Of a stretch of DNA of 64,000 bases, positions 1-7,971 are shown piece by piece. Source of the stretch: Halobaculum sp. MBLA0143. GTDB lineage: Archaea; Halobacteriota; Halobacteria; Halobacteriales; Haloferacaceae. Location: positions 2,604,001-2,668,000 of the forward strand of contig NZ_JBGKAC010000001.1 of NCBI RefSeq assembly GCF_041361465.1. The letters are read 5' to 3'. The stretch's first letter is position 1, and each line of letters opens with the position of its first letter. The notes beneath the pieces were generated by a model. It had not been told where the DNA came from. It did no database searches and saw nothing but the letters and a program-made list of their open reading frames with translations. Both the position numbers and the translations under genes were made by a program.

Positions 1-402
1 CGTGTCGCCCGCGAGTTCCTGGAGAGTCGTGGAGAGTTCGCCCCCTCGTTCGTCCAGGCAGTGACGACTGCGGTCGAGGACCACTCCTACCAGGGGTCGG
101 TGTCGGATCTCTCGCTGGAGACTCAGTGTCTCGTGGAGGCGGACCTGCTCGACAAGGTGGGTGCCAACGGGACGGCGTTGATGCTGTTGCGGATGGGCTA
201 CGAGTCCCGGACGCACATGGACGCCGCGACGATGGTCGAACGGGTGTACCAGCGGGGCAAGCAACACGCCGCCCGGGTGGAGTCGGAGACGGGCACCTCC
301 ATCGCACACCGCCGACTGAAGCGAGTGCAGTGGTTCCGCGAGTGGCTGGAAGACGAAGTGACCGGGATGGAGGCGGAGGAGACTGAGGTGGAGACGCGCT
401 GA
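1..402 (+). CDS. HD-domain metal-dependent phosphohydrolase, C-terminal part
   Basis: The reading frame is open from base 1, so the gene begins outside the window and only its last 133 codons are visible. The segment has the back half of an HD-type phosphohydrolase domain: a DHSYQG stretch, then an acidic helix reading LVEADLLDKVGANG, which matches the late metal-binding Asp region of HD proteins ('ADkLda.Ga'). The C-terminus is helical and acidic. The first HD motif is upstream and unseen. Such proteins hydrolyse phosphate esters, often of nucleotides, in the cytoplasm; the substrate here is unknown. The internal GTG at 61 is not the natural start because the upstream codons continue the same domain. 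Confidence 0.75.
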   Translation, partial: RVAREFLESRGEFAPSFVQAVTTAVEDHSYQGSVSDLSLETQCLVEADLLDKVGANGTALMLLRMGYESRTHMDAATMVERVYQRGKQHAARVESETGTSIAHRRLKRVQWFREWLEDEVTGMEAEETEVETR

Positions 403-702
403 GACGAGAGCAGACCGGTTGAGTCGGCTCCACGTCTCGTCGGTAGTCGTACAGCGTAACACGGGCTCTCTCCGTCGTCCAGTCGACTCCACTGCCTGTG
501 TCAGCGAGGGACTCGTTCGGTAGTGTTGGGACCCCACAGAACGGCGACATCGGTGGCTCTGTGGCTGCGAGGGCGTCTGTAACAGTGTCGCCGACTCCAG
601 CCGGAACTGCTGACGCGAACCCGAGCGGATTCACTGCCGTCCGTCTGCCGTGTCCTCTCGGGGCTGCGACGTCCAACCTCCATCCCAGCCTACGTGACAG
701 CC

Positions 703-897
703 TCACTCGTCTACAATTCTAGTAGATACTACGAGAGCAACGAGCGTCCCGACGGTGGTTCCGATTACTTCTGCTTGTCCGATATCTAACACTGACCCTA
801 CAGACTGAAACAGAGCGAAGAGTGCTACCGATACAGCACCAACAGACAGTAGTTTCGACGACGAGACTTCCACGTTCACTAGTCGTCTTCCCGACAC
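703..897 (-). CDS. Small hypothetical membrane protein
   Basis: A 64-codon frame encodes a basic N-terminus followed by two hydrophobic stretches (LLSVGAVSVALFALF and VIGTTVGTLVALVV) and ends VSTRIVDE. It would make a small double-pass membrane protein. A GTG (NVEVSSS...) inside the frame is an alternative start. I recognise no family. It lies alone in the roughly 600-base gap between the HD-domain gene and egsA; the remainder of that gap (403-702 and 898-1010) shows nothing I can call. The hydrophobic pattern and lower GC argue for a real but rapidly evolving gene. Confidence 0.4.
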   Translation of the reverse strand: MSGRRLVNVEVSSSKLLSVGAVSVALFALFQSVGSVLDIGQAEVIGTTVGTLVALVVSTRIVDE

Positions 898-1010
898 AGA
901 GTCCTTCTGATTCGACTACCGTCGACTGTAGCTACTACACCCCCGACTCTCAGCTGACAGACACAACGCGGACGGACAACCATTTCAACGGAGCCGGCCC
1001 ACAGGCGGGT

Positions 1011-2057
1011 ATGACAGACAAGTCGCGGTGGATCAAGCTGCCGCGGAACGTCCTCGTCGGCCACGGGATGCTCGACGAGGTCGGCGACGCGGTCGGCGAA
1101 CTCGGACTCGGCGGAGAGGCGTTGCTCGTCACCAGTCCCACGCCCGACGAACTGGCGGGCGACCGGCTCCGGGCCCAGTTCGACGACGCGACCACTGTCG
1201 TCGTCGAGACGGCCGGCTACGACGCGATCGAGCGCGTCACCCGGACGGCCGAGGAAGTCGAGCCCGCGTACCTCGTCGCGCTCGGCGGGGGGAAGGCGAT
1301 CGACGTTGCGAAGATGGCCGCCGAGGAGGTGGGCCGCGGGTTCGTCTCCGTCCCGACCGCCGCGAGCCACGACGGCATCGTCTCCGGGCGGTCGTCGATT
1401 CCCGAGGGGAAGACCCGCCACTCCGTCGCCGCCGACCCGCCGTTGGCGGTCGTCGCCGACACGGAACTCATGGCACAGGCGCCCTGGCGGCTCACGACCG
1501 CCGGCTGTGCCGACATCATCTCCAACTACACCGCGGTGAAAGACTGGCGGCTCGCCCACCGGTTGAAGGGCGCCCGCTACAGCGAGTACGCCGGCGCGCT
1601 CTCGGAGATGACCGCCGAGATGCTGGTCGGCAACGCCGACTCCATCAAGGAGGGGCTGGTGGAGTCCGCCTGGCTCGTCTCGAAGGCGCTCGTCTCCTCG
1701 GGCGTCGCCATGTCCATCGCCGGCTCCTCGCGCCCGGCTTCGGGCGCCGAACACCTCTTCTCGCACCAACTCGACCGGATCGCCCCGGAGCCCGCGCTCC
1801 ACGGCCACCAGGTCGGCGTCGGTGCGATCGTGATCGAGTACCTCCACACCGGCGAGGACGGCGGCTGGCAGCTGATCCGGGACGCACTGGAGGAGATCGG
1901 CGCACCGACGACTGCCGACGAGCTCGGCGTGTCGACGGAGGTGGTCGTGGAGGCGCTGGCGACCGCCCACGAGATCCGGGACCGCTACACGATCCTCGGC
2001 GACGGGATGGAGCCGAGCGCGGTCCGGGAGGTGGCGACGTACACCGGCGTGATCTGA
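1011..2057 (+). CDS. egsA: NAD(P)-dependent glycerol-1-phosphate dehydrogenase
   Basis: This 348-residue protein reduces dihydroxyacetone phosphate to sn-glycerol-1-phosphate, the step that fixes the stereochemistry of archaeal membrane lipids. Family signatures are the nucleotide-binding LGGGKAIDVAK (about residues 91-101), the PTAASHDGI segment (115-123) that supplies a metal-ligand Asp, and the later His-containing SGAEHLFSHQLD and LHGHQVGVGA segments. The length fits the archaeal family. The frame stays open upstream to 822, but I chose the ATG at 1011 because MTDKSRWIKLPRNVLVG is the typical family N-terminus and the upstream codons look non-coding. The product is cytoplasmic. The downstream neighbours are convergent and unrelated. 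Confidence 0.95.
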   Translation: MTDKSRWIKLPRNVLVGHGMLDEVGDAVGELGLGGEALLVTSPTPDELAGDRLRAQFDDATTVVVETAGYDAIERVTRTAEEVEPAYLVALGGGKAIDVAKMAAEEVGRGFVSVPTAASHDGIVSGRSSIPEGKTRHSVAADPPLAVVADTELMAQAPWRLTTAGCADIISNYTAVKDWRLAHRLKGARYSEYAGALSEMTAEMLVGNADSIKEGLVESAWLVSKALVSSGVAMSIAGSSRPASGAEHLFSHQLDRIAPEPALHGHQVGVGAIVIEYLHTGEDGGWQLIRDALEEIGAPTTADELGVSTEVVVEALATAHEIRDRYTILGDGMEPSAVREVATYTGVI

Positions 2058-2129
2058 CGCCGTCGGCGTCGGCGAAGGGGGCTGGTCCGCCCGGCCGGGG
2101 TCGTTCCCGACAGACTCGGCCGGGCGCGA

Positions 2130-2789
2130 TCACTCCCGCCGGAGTCGCCCGATTCGACCGTCCAGCGACGGGTGTCTGGACAGCCGGCCGCCGTCGGCGA
2201 GGTGGCCGGCGGCGGCGAGCCGAGAGAGCGCGCTCGCCAAGCACTCCCCGCTGGCACGAGTACGAGCGAAGGCGTCGGCGTCGAACTCCGTCCAGCGAGC
2301 GGCCGCGAGCGACAGCGCCACCGTCGGGACGAGCAGACCGACGCCGACGAGAAACTCCGAGCCGGGGGCCAGCCGCGCGCCGGCGACCCACGCGAGCGCG
2401 AATCCCACGGGCACACCCAGTCGAACGGGGACGTGACGACGCGCGAGGTGGCCGTACTCGTGGCAGGCGACAGCAGCCACCTCTTCGGGGTCGAGCTCCC
2501 GGCACAGTGCCGTCGTGACGAACACACGACCCACCCGTGGGGAGAGTCCGGCCGCGAACGCGCCGACGGTGTCGCCGGCCGCGAGCAGCCGGACCCGCTC
2601 CGGGGGCACTCCGGCGGCGGCGAGCTGTCGACGCTGGGGCGGCGTCGGCGCCCGAGTCCGGTTCGTTCGGGCGACGACCGCCGGCGCGAGTGCGGCGCCG
2701 GCGACCCCGCAGACGACGACGAGCCACAGCTCCCACCAGGTCTCGATCACCGCGGCGGCGGCCGCGAACTCCGCCGGGGGTAATGTCAC
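2130..2789 (-). CDS. M48 family membrane zinc metalloprotease (HtpX-like)
   Basis: With a GTG start at 2789 the product has 219 residues: an N-terminal transmembrane helix (about residues 16-40), a zinc-binding HEYGH motif at residues 110-114, two further hydrophobic segments and a downstream TEFDADAFA that gives the third ligand (ExxxD). This is the M48 peptidase plan used in membrane protein quality control. The frame is open upstream to 2939, but that part is Arg-rich shadow of the NUDIX gene. The start lies about 40 bases after the NUDIX stop codon on the same strand, so the two genes are probably co-transcribed. The substrate is unknown. Confidence 0.85.
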   Translation of the reverse strand: MTLPPAEFAAAAAVIETWWELWLVVVCGVAGAALAPAVVARTNRTRAPTPPQRRQLAAAGVPPERVRLLAAGDTVGAFAAGLSPRVGRVFVTTALCRELDPEEVAAVACHEYGHLARRHVPVRLGVPVGFALAWVAGARLAPGSEFLVGVGLLVPTVALSLAAARWTEFDADAFARTRASGECLASALSRLAAAGHLADGGRLSRHPSLDGRIGRLRRE

Positions 2790-2829
2790 GGAGCGTCGTA
2801 CGACCGACCCCCGTGTAGTTCTTTTGCCG

Positions 2830-3396
2830 TCACCGCTCGGGCGGTTCGATCGGGAACGACGCAACCGCGTCGTACCGCAACGGCGACGGGTGCTCGCGGA
2901 CCCACCGAGCGTCGTCGATCTCCGTCTCCGCCGGGTCAAGCGCCGTCGCGTCCGCTGGGTCGAACGCCGTGTCGTCGCCTGCCGGCACCGCGTCGAAGAC
3001 GACGACGAGCCGGTCGATCGGCGGCCGGTCGCCGTGGACGTGTCGCGCCCGTGTCGCCAGCCTGACGCCCGTGAGTTCGGGGTCGACGCCGGTCTCCTCG
3101 CGGGTCTCGCGGCGAGCCGTCGCCTCCAAGCGCTCGCCCGGCTCCTGTTTGCCCGCCGGCTCCGACCAGCCGTCGGCGTCGCGCTCGCGGACGACCAACG
3201 CCTCCGTGACGCCGTCGACGACCCGTCGGACCCACACGCCTGCGCCGCCGACAGTACCCGCCGCGGCCCGCTCGCGCGTCTGTTCGTACGTCTCGCGGTC
3301 GACGCACCACTCCGTGCGGCGGATTGGAACCTCGTCGTAGTCGTCTCGGAGGCGATCGAGGGTATTCTCGACTACCGCGCAGTACTGATCGGTCAT
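2830..3396 (-). CDS. NUDIX hydrolase
   Basis: A 188-residue protein with a complete Nudix box: a Gly (GKQEPGE), then RRETREETGV, matching GX5EX7REUXEEXGU. The preceding AGTVGGAGVWVRR and LVVRERDADGWSEPAG are the usual beta-strand lead-in. Nudix enzymes hydrolyse nucleoside diphosphate derivatives (NTPs, NADH, ADP-ribose and others); nothing here fixes the substrate. The N-terminal 50 residues (MTDQYCAVVENTLDRLRDDYDEV...) are an extension seen in haloarchaeal members as I remember them. It is the first gene of a likely two-gene unit with the M48 protease. About 220 bases of low-GC intergenic DNA with CRISPR-like repeats lie upstream. Confidence 0.9.
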   Translation of the reverse strand: MTDQYCAVVENTLDRLRDDYDEVPIRRTEWCVDRETYEQTRERAAAGTVGGAGVWVRRVVDGVTEALVVRERDADGWSEPAGKQEPGERLEATARRETREETGVDPELTGVRLATRARHVHGDRPPIDRLVVVFDAVPAGDDTAFDPADATALDPAETEIDDARWVREHPSPLRYDAVASFPIEPPER

Positions 3397-3517
3397 ATGC
3401 GATAACGGCGAAGATAGTAGTCATTAATTGACTCATTCAACTTCCCAGTCTGGCTTACAGCGAAGGATTTAATATGGTGTAAGCTCTAAGCTGAATTACG
3501 AGCCGGGAAAGAGAGTC

Positions 3518-3606
3518 AATGATCCCGCTAGACGGGGAATGAGCCTCTCGGCACTGGCCCTGCGGGAACGGCAGACGATGATCCCGCCAGACGGGGAATG
3601 AGACTG
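3518..3606. repeat. Two-copy CRISPR-like repeat with one spacer (remnant)
   Basis: Two near-identical units lie at 3520-3544 and 3579-3603. Over 25 bases they differ only at one T/C. The core ATCCCGCYAGACGGGGAA contains a short CCCG/CGGG stem. Similarity weakens outward to about 30 bases (3518-3547 and 3577-3606). The 34-base interval between them is unrelated sequence and the period is 59 bases. The core resembles the palindromic repeats of type I-E CRISPR arrays more than the usual haloarchaeal I-B repeat. No cas gene is present in the window. It could instead be a pair of stem-loop sites between the DUF3800 and NUDIX genes. Confidence 0.45.
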
Positions 3607-3620
3607 CCCGCACCGCAGCT

Positions 3621-4307
3621 TTACTGTAAACACAGATTTTCTAGTTTCTTGTGTGTCCCGTCGAACGTTTCACCGCTGTGTCTCTTGAACCGCGCGTTGG
3701 CTGCTACGTCCGCAAACTGTATCCCAGCGACTTTTTCGCTGTCCCAGATCTCGAACTCTATCTGTCGGTCAGAGACCTTCTCGGTGTTCTCAATCCGTTC
3801 TTTTGCGGTCTCCCACACCGATGCATCAAGTAACACTCGGACACGGTCTCTATCGACGTTCTGAAATTGACCGTGGTACAGGAGTGGATTCAACGCTGAA
3901 AGTAGAAGCATCGTGCGTATCGACTCCTCAACTGATGTGTTCCGACTGTTACTGTCAAGAACAGATCTAGCAAGGTCCGTATCTGTCCCACTAAAAGAGT
4001 ACGCAACGGGCGAGTCAAGCGGGAGTCTGGCGTCCGCAACCGTGCCACCGTTGTACACAGTGTGGCGTAGACACTCGAAAAGATAATCTAGACCATCTGG
4101 TGATAGGTCCTTTCCCTTGATTTCTTTTCTTCCTTCTGGTATGTACCCCATGGCTTCCAACTGTTCCTGAAGCGAGACTCGTGCCTCGCTCAGAGCTGCC
4201 CGTGGACCCTTTTCCGAGACGTACCAGCAAGCAGCAACTTCGAAGTGTTCATCACTGGTTATAGTACCGCTCTCGTCAACCGCAGCATAAAGATAATCAG
4301 TCGTCAT
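3621..4307 (-). CDS. DUF3800 domain protein (RNase H-like fold)
   Basis: A 228-residue protein with DUF3800 hallmarks: an N-terminal AAVDESGTI with the acidic DESG motif, a central conserved RVRVLLDAS strand and a C-terminal SEKVAGIQFADVAANA, where the family carries its last acidic residue (QxADxxA). The family has an RNase H-like fold, a predicted nuclease, and is often found in defence islands and mobile regions. The gene has lower GC and more A/T-ending codons than its neighbours, suggesting acquisition. The CRISPR-like repeat pair lies just past its 3' end. The neighbouring DUF420 gene diverges from it. Confidence 0.75.
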   Translation of the reverse strand: MTTDYLYAAVDESGTITSDEHFEVAACWYVSEKGPRAALSEARVSLQEQLEAMGYIPEGRKEIKGKDLSPDGLDYLFECLRHTVYNGGTVADARLPLDSPVAYSFSGTDTDLARSVLDSNSRNTSVEESIRTMLLLSALNPLLYHGQFQNVDRDRVRVLLDASVWETAKERIENTEKVSDRQIEFEIWDSEKVAGIQFADVAANARFKRHSGETFDGTHKKLENLCLQ

Positions 4308-4418
4308 GCTGTATCACTGTGTTCTTCTATGTGGTGAACGCGGGTGAGCATGAATAGACTTCCGGTACAACAGTAGAATATCCGAAGACGCAATACCGTC
4401 GACACACAAACCGTTCGT

Positions 4419-5054
4419 ATGGCAACAGCAGACGCGAGCGGCGCGCTCGCCAGGGTGAGACGGCACCCGAAGGCGACCGTCGCCGTCGTCTCCGTGATCG
4501 GCTACGTAGCCGTCATCGGCACGTTCGCGGGCGTGTTCCCGATTTTCCCGGAACTGACGAAGGGGCAGGTGAACCTCCTCAGCCACGCTATCGCCGTCGT
4601 CAACACCGTCGCCACGGCCTCGCTGGCGCTGGGGTGGTACTGGATCAGACAGAACGAGGTGCGGCGTCACGCCGCCGCGATGGTCACCTCCTTCGCCCTG
4701 ATCCTCGTGTTCCTCGTGCTCTACCTCCTGAAGGTGGGCGGTGGGCCGGGCGAAAAACAGATCCTCATCGAGTCGACGATGTTCCTCGGTGCGTACGCCG
4801 GGACCGTGAAGGCCGCCTACCTCGGGATGCTGGCGATCCACATCTTCCTGTCCGTGGTGTCCGTCCCCGTCGTCCTGTACGCGATCACGCTCGCGGCGAC
4901 CCACTCCGTCGAGGAACTCCGGTCGGAGACCCCACACCGGAAGGTCGGCCGTATCGCCGCCGGCTCCTGGCTCCTGTCGCTGTCGCTGGGCGTCGTGACG
5001 TACGTCCTGCTGAACTGGGTGTACACCTACGAGTTCGTCCAGGTGAGCTACTGA
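4419..5054 (+). CDS. DUF420 family integral membrane protein
   Basis: A 211-residue polytopic membrane protein with about five hydrophobic helices (AVVSVIGYVAVIGTFAGVF, LLSHAIAVVNTVATASLAL, SFALILVFLVLYLLKV, AYLGMLAIHIFLSVVSVPVV, WLLSLSLGVVTYVLL). The LSHAIAVVN and HIFLSVV segments with conserved His, and the HRKVGR loop before the last helix, are typical of DUF420, a family related to cytochrome-oxidase assembly proteins and often encoded near haem-copper oxidases. No oxidase genes lie nearby. The start ATG follows a low-GC intergenic stretch; the DUF3800 gene diverges on the other side. Confidence 0.8.
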   Translation: MATADASGALARVRRHPKATVAVVSVIGYVAVIGTFAGVFPIFPELTKGQVNLLSHAIAVVNTVATASLALGWYWIRQNEVRRHAAAMVTSFALILVFLVLYLLKVGGGPGEKQILIESTMFLGAYAGTVKAAYLGMLAIHIFLSVVSVPVVLYAITLAATHSVEELRSETPHRKVGRIAAGSWLLSLSLGVVTYVLLNWVYTYEFVQVSY

Positions 5055-5140
5055 GCAGCTACCCTATCGACGATACAATCGACACAGCTGGTCAGCGTGC
5101 CAATCCTGGAAACGGATTCAGCAAGCTCGACGACTCGGCG

Positions 5141-5386
5141 GCCGAGGTCAGCCTGAGTTTCGAGACCACACAGAGACGAGTCTACCAATTCCTGTTGTCG
5201 AACGCGGACCAGGCGTTCAGCTAATGCGAGATCACTGACGGCATCAGCACGTCGACCGGCAGTGTCGGACCGACACTTTCGAAGCTCGTCGACTGCGTGC
5301 TCGTCACCAACCGCAGTCACTACTGGACCGTTCCCGACACTGTCCGTGCCCCCCCGGCGGTCTGTCGTGTCGATCACGCCGTCTAG
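5141..5386 (+). pseudogene. Broken winged-helix (MarR-like) regulator
   Basis: Reading one + frame gives a recognisable winged-helix core interrupted by TAA at 5222-5224. Before the stop: QRRVYQFLLSNADQAFS. After it: EITDGISTSTGSVGPTLSKL, then VDCVLVTNRSHYWTVPD. That is helix 1, recognition helices and wing of small haloarchaeal MarR-like or antitoxin-type regulators, which typically read 'vy.fLl.n.d.af..rEI.d.t......v...L..L...glV..r..yW'. No convincing start exists and the frame ends at 5386. I read it as a decayed gene; a real regulator split by a sequencing error is the alternative. An overlapping minus-strand frame (5048-5536) has no family resemblance and was not called. Confidence 0.45.
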
Positions 5387-5554
5387 TATTGAGCTGAGTA
5401 GAATTGGCCCCTCTAGCGTGCAAGCGGGGGACCTGAATCGGTGGAGCTCACTGTAGCAGATTGGATCGTTCAGGACTGTGACCCCTACGCCACGTGCGAC
5501 GGATAGCCGTTCCACTACACAAGGTTTATCAATCATTACGCACTACACTAAACT

Positions 5555-5700
5555 GGTTCCAATCATCTACGGGAGGTGGCTTCGTTTCACTTCCCGGTTC
5601 AAATGTCACTAGATCCATCTACATCGTTGCCTTTTTTACAAAGTAGGATAATAATCTGTCAGGTGACGAGAGTCACCTAACCCGTCGGATGATTGGAACC
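5555..5700. repeat. Low-GC segment bounded by 13-bp inverted repeats
   Basis: A perfect 13-base inverted repeat brackets this segment: GGTTCCAATCATC at 5555-5567 and GATGATTGGAACC at 5688-5700. The 146 bases enclosed are A/T-rich (including a T-run near 5632) and contain a second small inverted repeat, AGGTGAC/GTCACCT, at about 5661-5677. No coding signal is seen inside. The layout resembles a tiny non-autonomous element or a pair of regulator sites, but no target-site duplication is obvious. Confidence 0.35.
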
Positions 5701-5805
5701 ATCTCGGCAGGTTGCGTCACAGCAGACATGGTGATGTGGGCGGTGACAACCGTCCTTCGGCTAGCGCTCATCGCCGTGGGGATGATGCAACTGAAGCGGG
5801 AGTAG
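5689..5805 (+). CDS. Possible 38-residue membrane peptide
   Basis: A short frame starting ATGATTGGA overlaps the right inverted repeat and encodes one hydrophobic helix (MWAVTTVLRLALIAVGMM) ending QLKRE. An internal ATG (MVMWAV) is an alternative start. Small single-helix proteins are common in haloarchaea but this one matches nothing I know. It lies next to the broken regulator and in low-GC DNA, so it could also be chance. The rest of the gap to 6038 holds nothing I can support. Confidence 0.25.
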   Translation: MIGTISAGCVTADMVMWAVTTVLRLALIAVGMMQLKRE

Positions 5806-6038
5806 TAGGTAACGAACCTTCCTATGGTAAACGGGGGTGGTAATGTGCCACCCTCCGTGAGAGGGATGGAGTTGGGATTCGGTTTCCCTGCGTCCGACGG
5901 GTCTACTCATTTACCATCATTAGAGACACAGTCTGCTCGCTCCTCAGTCGTCCACGAGCGAGTGAACCGGAGTCATCGGGGGGATCGTCGACCCCGCCTT
6001 CCCCCTCCCGAACGACTTTCTCCCGCGCGGCACACGGT

Positions 6039-7415
6039 GTGGGCGTGACAGACGACACCGACACGGCGGCCGACGGCGACGCGGTCGACGGCACAGCGGC
6101 GGTCGACGCGGACGCCCAGTGGATCGGCGAGACGTTCACCAGCGACGCCGGCTGGGATCACCTGGAGACGCTGGTCGACATCGGCAATCGGATGGCCGGC
6201 CAGTCGGGCGAACGCGAGGCGCTGGAGGCGACACGCGACGCGCTCGCGGACGCGGGCTGCCGCGACGCTCGGATCGAGGCGTTCGACGTGCAGGGCTGGG
6301 TGCGCGGCGACGCGAGCGTCGAGACGCCGAACGGCCCGCAGGAGTGTATCGCGCTGCCGCGCTCCCCCGCCGGGGAGGCGACGGGCGAACTCGTCGACGT
6401 GGGCGCCGGACTGCCGTCGGCGTTCGCGGAGACGGACCTGACCGGGAAGGTCGCGCTCGTGTCCACGACCGTGCCGGACTGGTACGACCGGTTCCTCCAC
6501 CGACGGGAGAAGTACTACCACGCGGTCGAGGCCGGCGCGGCGGCGTTCGTGTTCCGCAACCACGTCGAGGGCTGTCTCCCGCCGACGGGCTCCGTCGGGA
6601 CGAGCGAGGCACCGATCGGCGAGATCCCCGCCGTCGGCGTGTCGAAAGAGGTCGGTGCCAGACTCGCCCGTCGCGCGACCGGCGACGACGTGACCGTCTC
6701 TGTCGACTGCGAGACACCGACGGCCACGAGCGGCAACGCGACGGCCGTCCTCGGTCCCGACACGGACGAAGAGCTGCTCGTCACCTCTCACGCCGACGCC
6801 CACGACATCGCCGAGGGGGCGATGGACAACGGCGCCGGCACCGCGACGATCGTCGAGATCGCGAACGCGCTGACGCGCCGCGACGCCGACCTCGACACCC
6901 GCGTCCGGTTCGTCGCCTTCGGCGCCGAGGAGGTCGGGCTCGTCGGCTCCACCGTCGAGAGCCAGCGTGTCGACCGTGACCGGATCAAAGCCGTCGTCAA
7001 CGCCGACTCCAACGTGTTCGGTCGCACGCTCCAGCTGACGACCCACGGGTTCGACGAACTGGGAGCCGCGGCCGAGCGGGTCGCCGACCGGTTCGACCAC
7101 CCGATCGAGGTCGTCCCCGAACACGTCCCCCACAGCGACCACTGGCCGTTCGTCCGCCACGGCGTCCCGGGGTACATGATCAACGGCAGGACCGAGGGCC
7201 GCGGCCGCGGCTACGGCCACACGTTCGCCGACACGTTCGAGAAGCTGGAGGCGCGCAACCTCCGCGAACAGGCGATTCTGCTGACTGCGCTCGTGGCCGA
7301 TCTGGCGCGGTCGGAAGTGGAGATCGAGCGACGAGAAGAGTCCGCGATTGCGAGTGAACTGGAGGCGGCCGGGCAGGCCGAGGGGATGAAGATCACCGGC
7401 GACTGGCCGTACTGA
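6039..7415 (+). CDS. M28 family zinc aminopeptidase
   Basis: A 458-residue di-zinc peptidase. The M28 catalytic core shows in order: TSHADAHDIAEGAMDNGAGT (His and bridging Asp), RFVAFGAEEVGLVGS (catalytic and metal Glu pair), VVNADSNVFG (Asp) and HSDHWPFVRHGVPGYM (last His). A PA-like inserted region (about residues 85-215) precedes the catalytic half, as in many M28 exopeptidases. No signal peptide is visible, so a cytoplasmic role in peptide breakdown is likely. Start codons GTG at 6039 or 6045 are equally plausible; the acidic N-terminus (TDDTDTAADGD) is unstructured. The 3' end is followed by a repeat-rich non-coding stretch. Confidence 0.88.
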   Translation: MGVTDDTDTAADGDAVDGTAAVDADAQWIGETFTSDAGWDHLETLVDIGNRMAGQSGEREALEATRDALADAGCRDARIEAFDVQGWVRGDASVETPNGPQECIALPRSPAGEATGELVDVGAGLPSAFAETDLTGKVALVSTTVPDWYDRFLHRREKYYHAVEAGAAAFVFRNHVEGCLPPTGSVGTSEAPIGEIPAVGVSKEVGARLARRATGDDVTVSVDCETPTATSGNATAVLGPDTDEELLVTSHADAHDIAEGAMDNGAGTATIVEIANALTRRDADLDTRVRFVAFGAEEVGLVGSTVESQRVDRDRIKAVVNADSNVFGRTLQLTTHGFDELGAAAERVADRFDHPIEVVPEHVPHSDHWPFVRHGVPGYMINGRTEGRGRGYGHTFADTFEKLEARNLREQAILLTALVADLARSEVEIERREESAIASELEAAGQAEGMKITGDWPY

Positions 7416-7429
7416 TCGGTTTTATTACT

Positions 7430-7900
7430 CGCTTTCGAGTGGTGCGTTGTCGAGCGTTTTCGGATCACGAACGTCCCGAAAGCCCCGTTGTCAGTCGTTG
7501 GCTCTGCTGGATACGGGGACGCGAACAGCCTGAAAGCCCCGGCGGGCTCCGCTCGCGCGGCTCGCTGCGCTCCTCGCTTCGCTGCGGTGCTTGCGTCGCC
7601 GTGCTTCGCGGAGCCCGCCGCCCCTTTCAGCCCCACCCCGCACCGCAACCTCAATCCTCCCCAGCCTCCTGCGCTGCTCACTCCCTCACTCCGTTCGGTC
7701 GTTGCGCTGCTCGTCCCTCGCGCGTGCTTGCGCTCGCAGAACCGCGAGCGCTGCGCGCGCCCGGGGACACTGTCGATCCGAGCGTCTGCTCGTCGACAGT
7801 CCACGGGACGCGCGCGGCGGGCCTCGTGGCCCGCCGTGCGGGGAGGTGAGGGGGCACCTGCGGCGCTGACTGTCCACCCGAAGTCGCCCCCGTGAGCTCG
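7430..7900. repeat. Non-coding dispersed palindromic element, copy 1
   Basis: About 470 bases between the M28 gene and purQ show no coding logic but strong secondary structure. One arm at 7532-7552 (GAAAGCCCCGGCGGGCTCC onward) pairs with 7608-7628, with a perfect 12-bp GGCGGGCTCCGC stem. A second hairpin, GGCGGGCC-TCGT-GGCCCGCC, is at 7816-7835 and extends a few base pairs on each side. The block between them has the repeated gctcgctgcgctcctcgc style common between haloarchaeal genes. Modules GCCCGCCGCCCCTTTCAG, CCTCCCCAGCC and GAACCGCGAGC recur in diverged form near 57000-57200. Frames through it are open only because of composition. Confidence 0.5.
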
Positions 7901-7971
7901 CACCGAGCGCGACCCTTCGAGAAGTCTCGTCTCTGCGCCGATCCCGAGAGCCACCGAACCGAACGCCAACC

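Noticed and set aside
3518-3606. A functional CRISPR array
   Set aside because: Only two repeats and no cas genes in the window; kept only as a CRISPR-like remnant.
5048-5536. A 162-codon minus-strand ORF after the DUF420 gene
   Set aside because: It overlaps the DUF420 stop, has no recognisable fold, and the opposite strand shows a clear though broken winged-helix domain.
5590-5615. T-arm-like CCCGGTTCAAAT suggesting a tRNA
   Set aside because: The bases after the loop do not pair with the stem and no acceptor or anticodon arm could be built around it.
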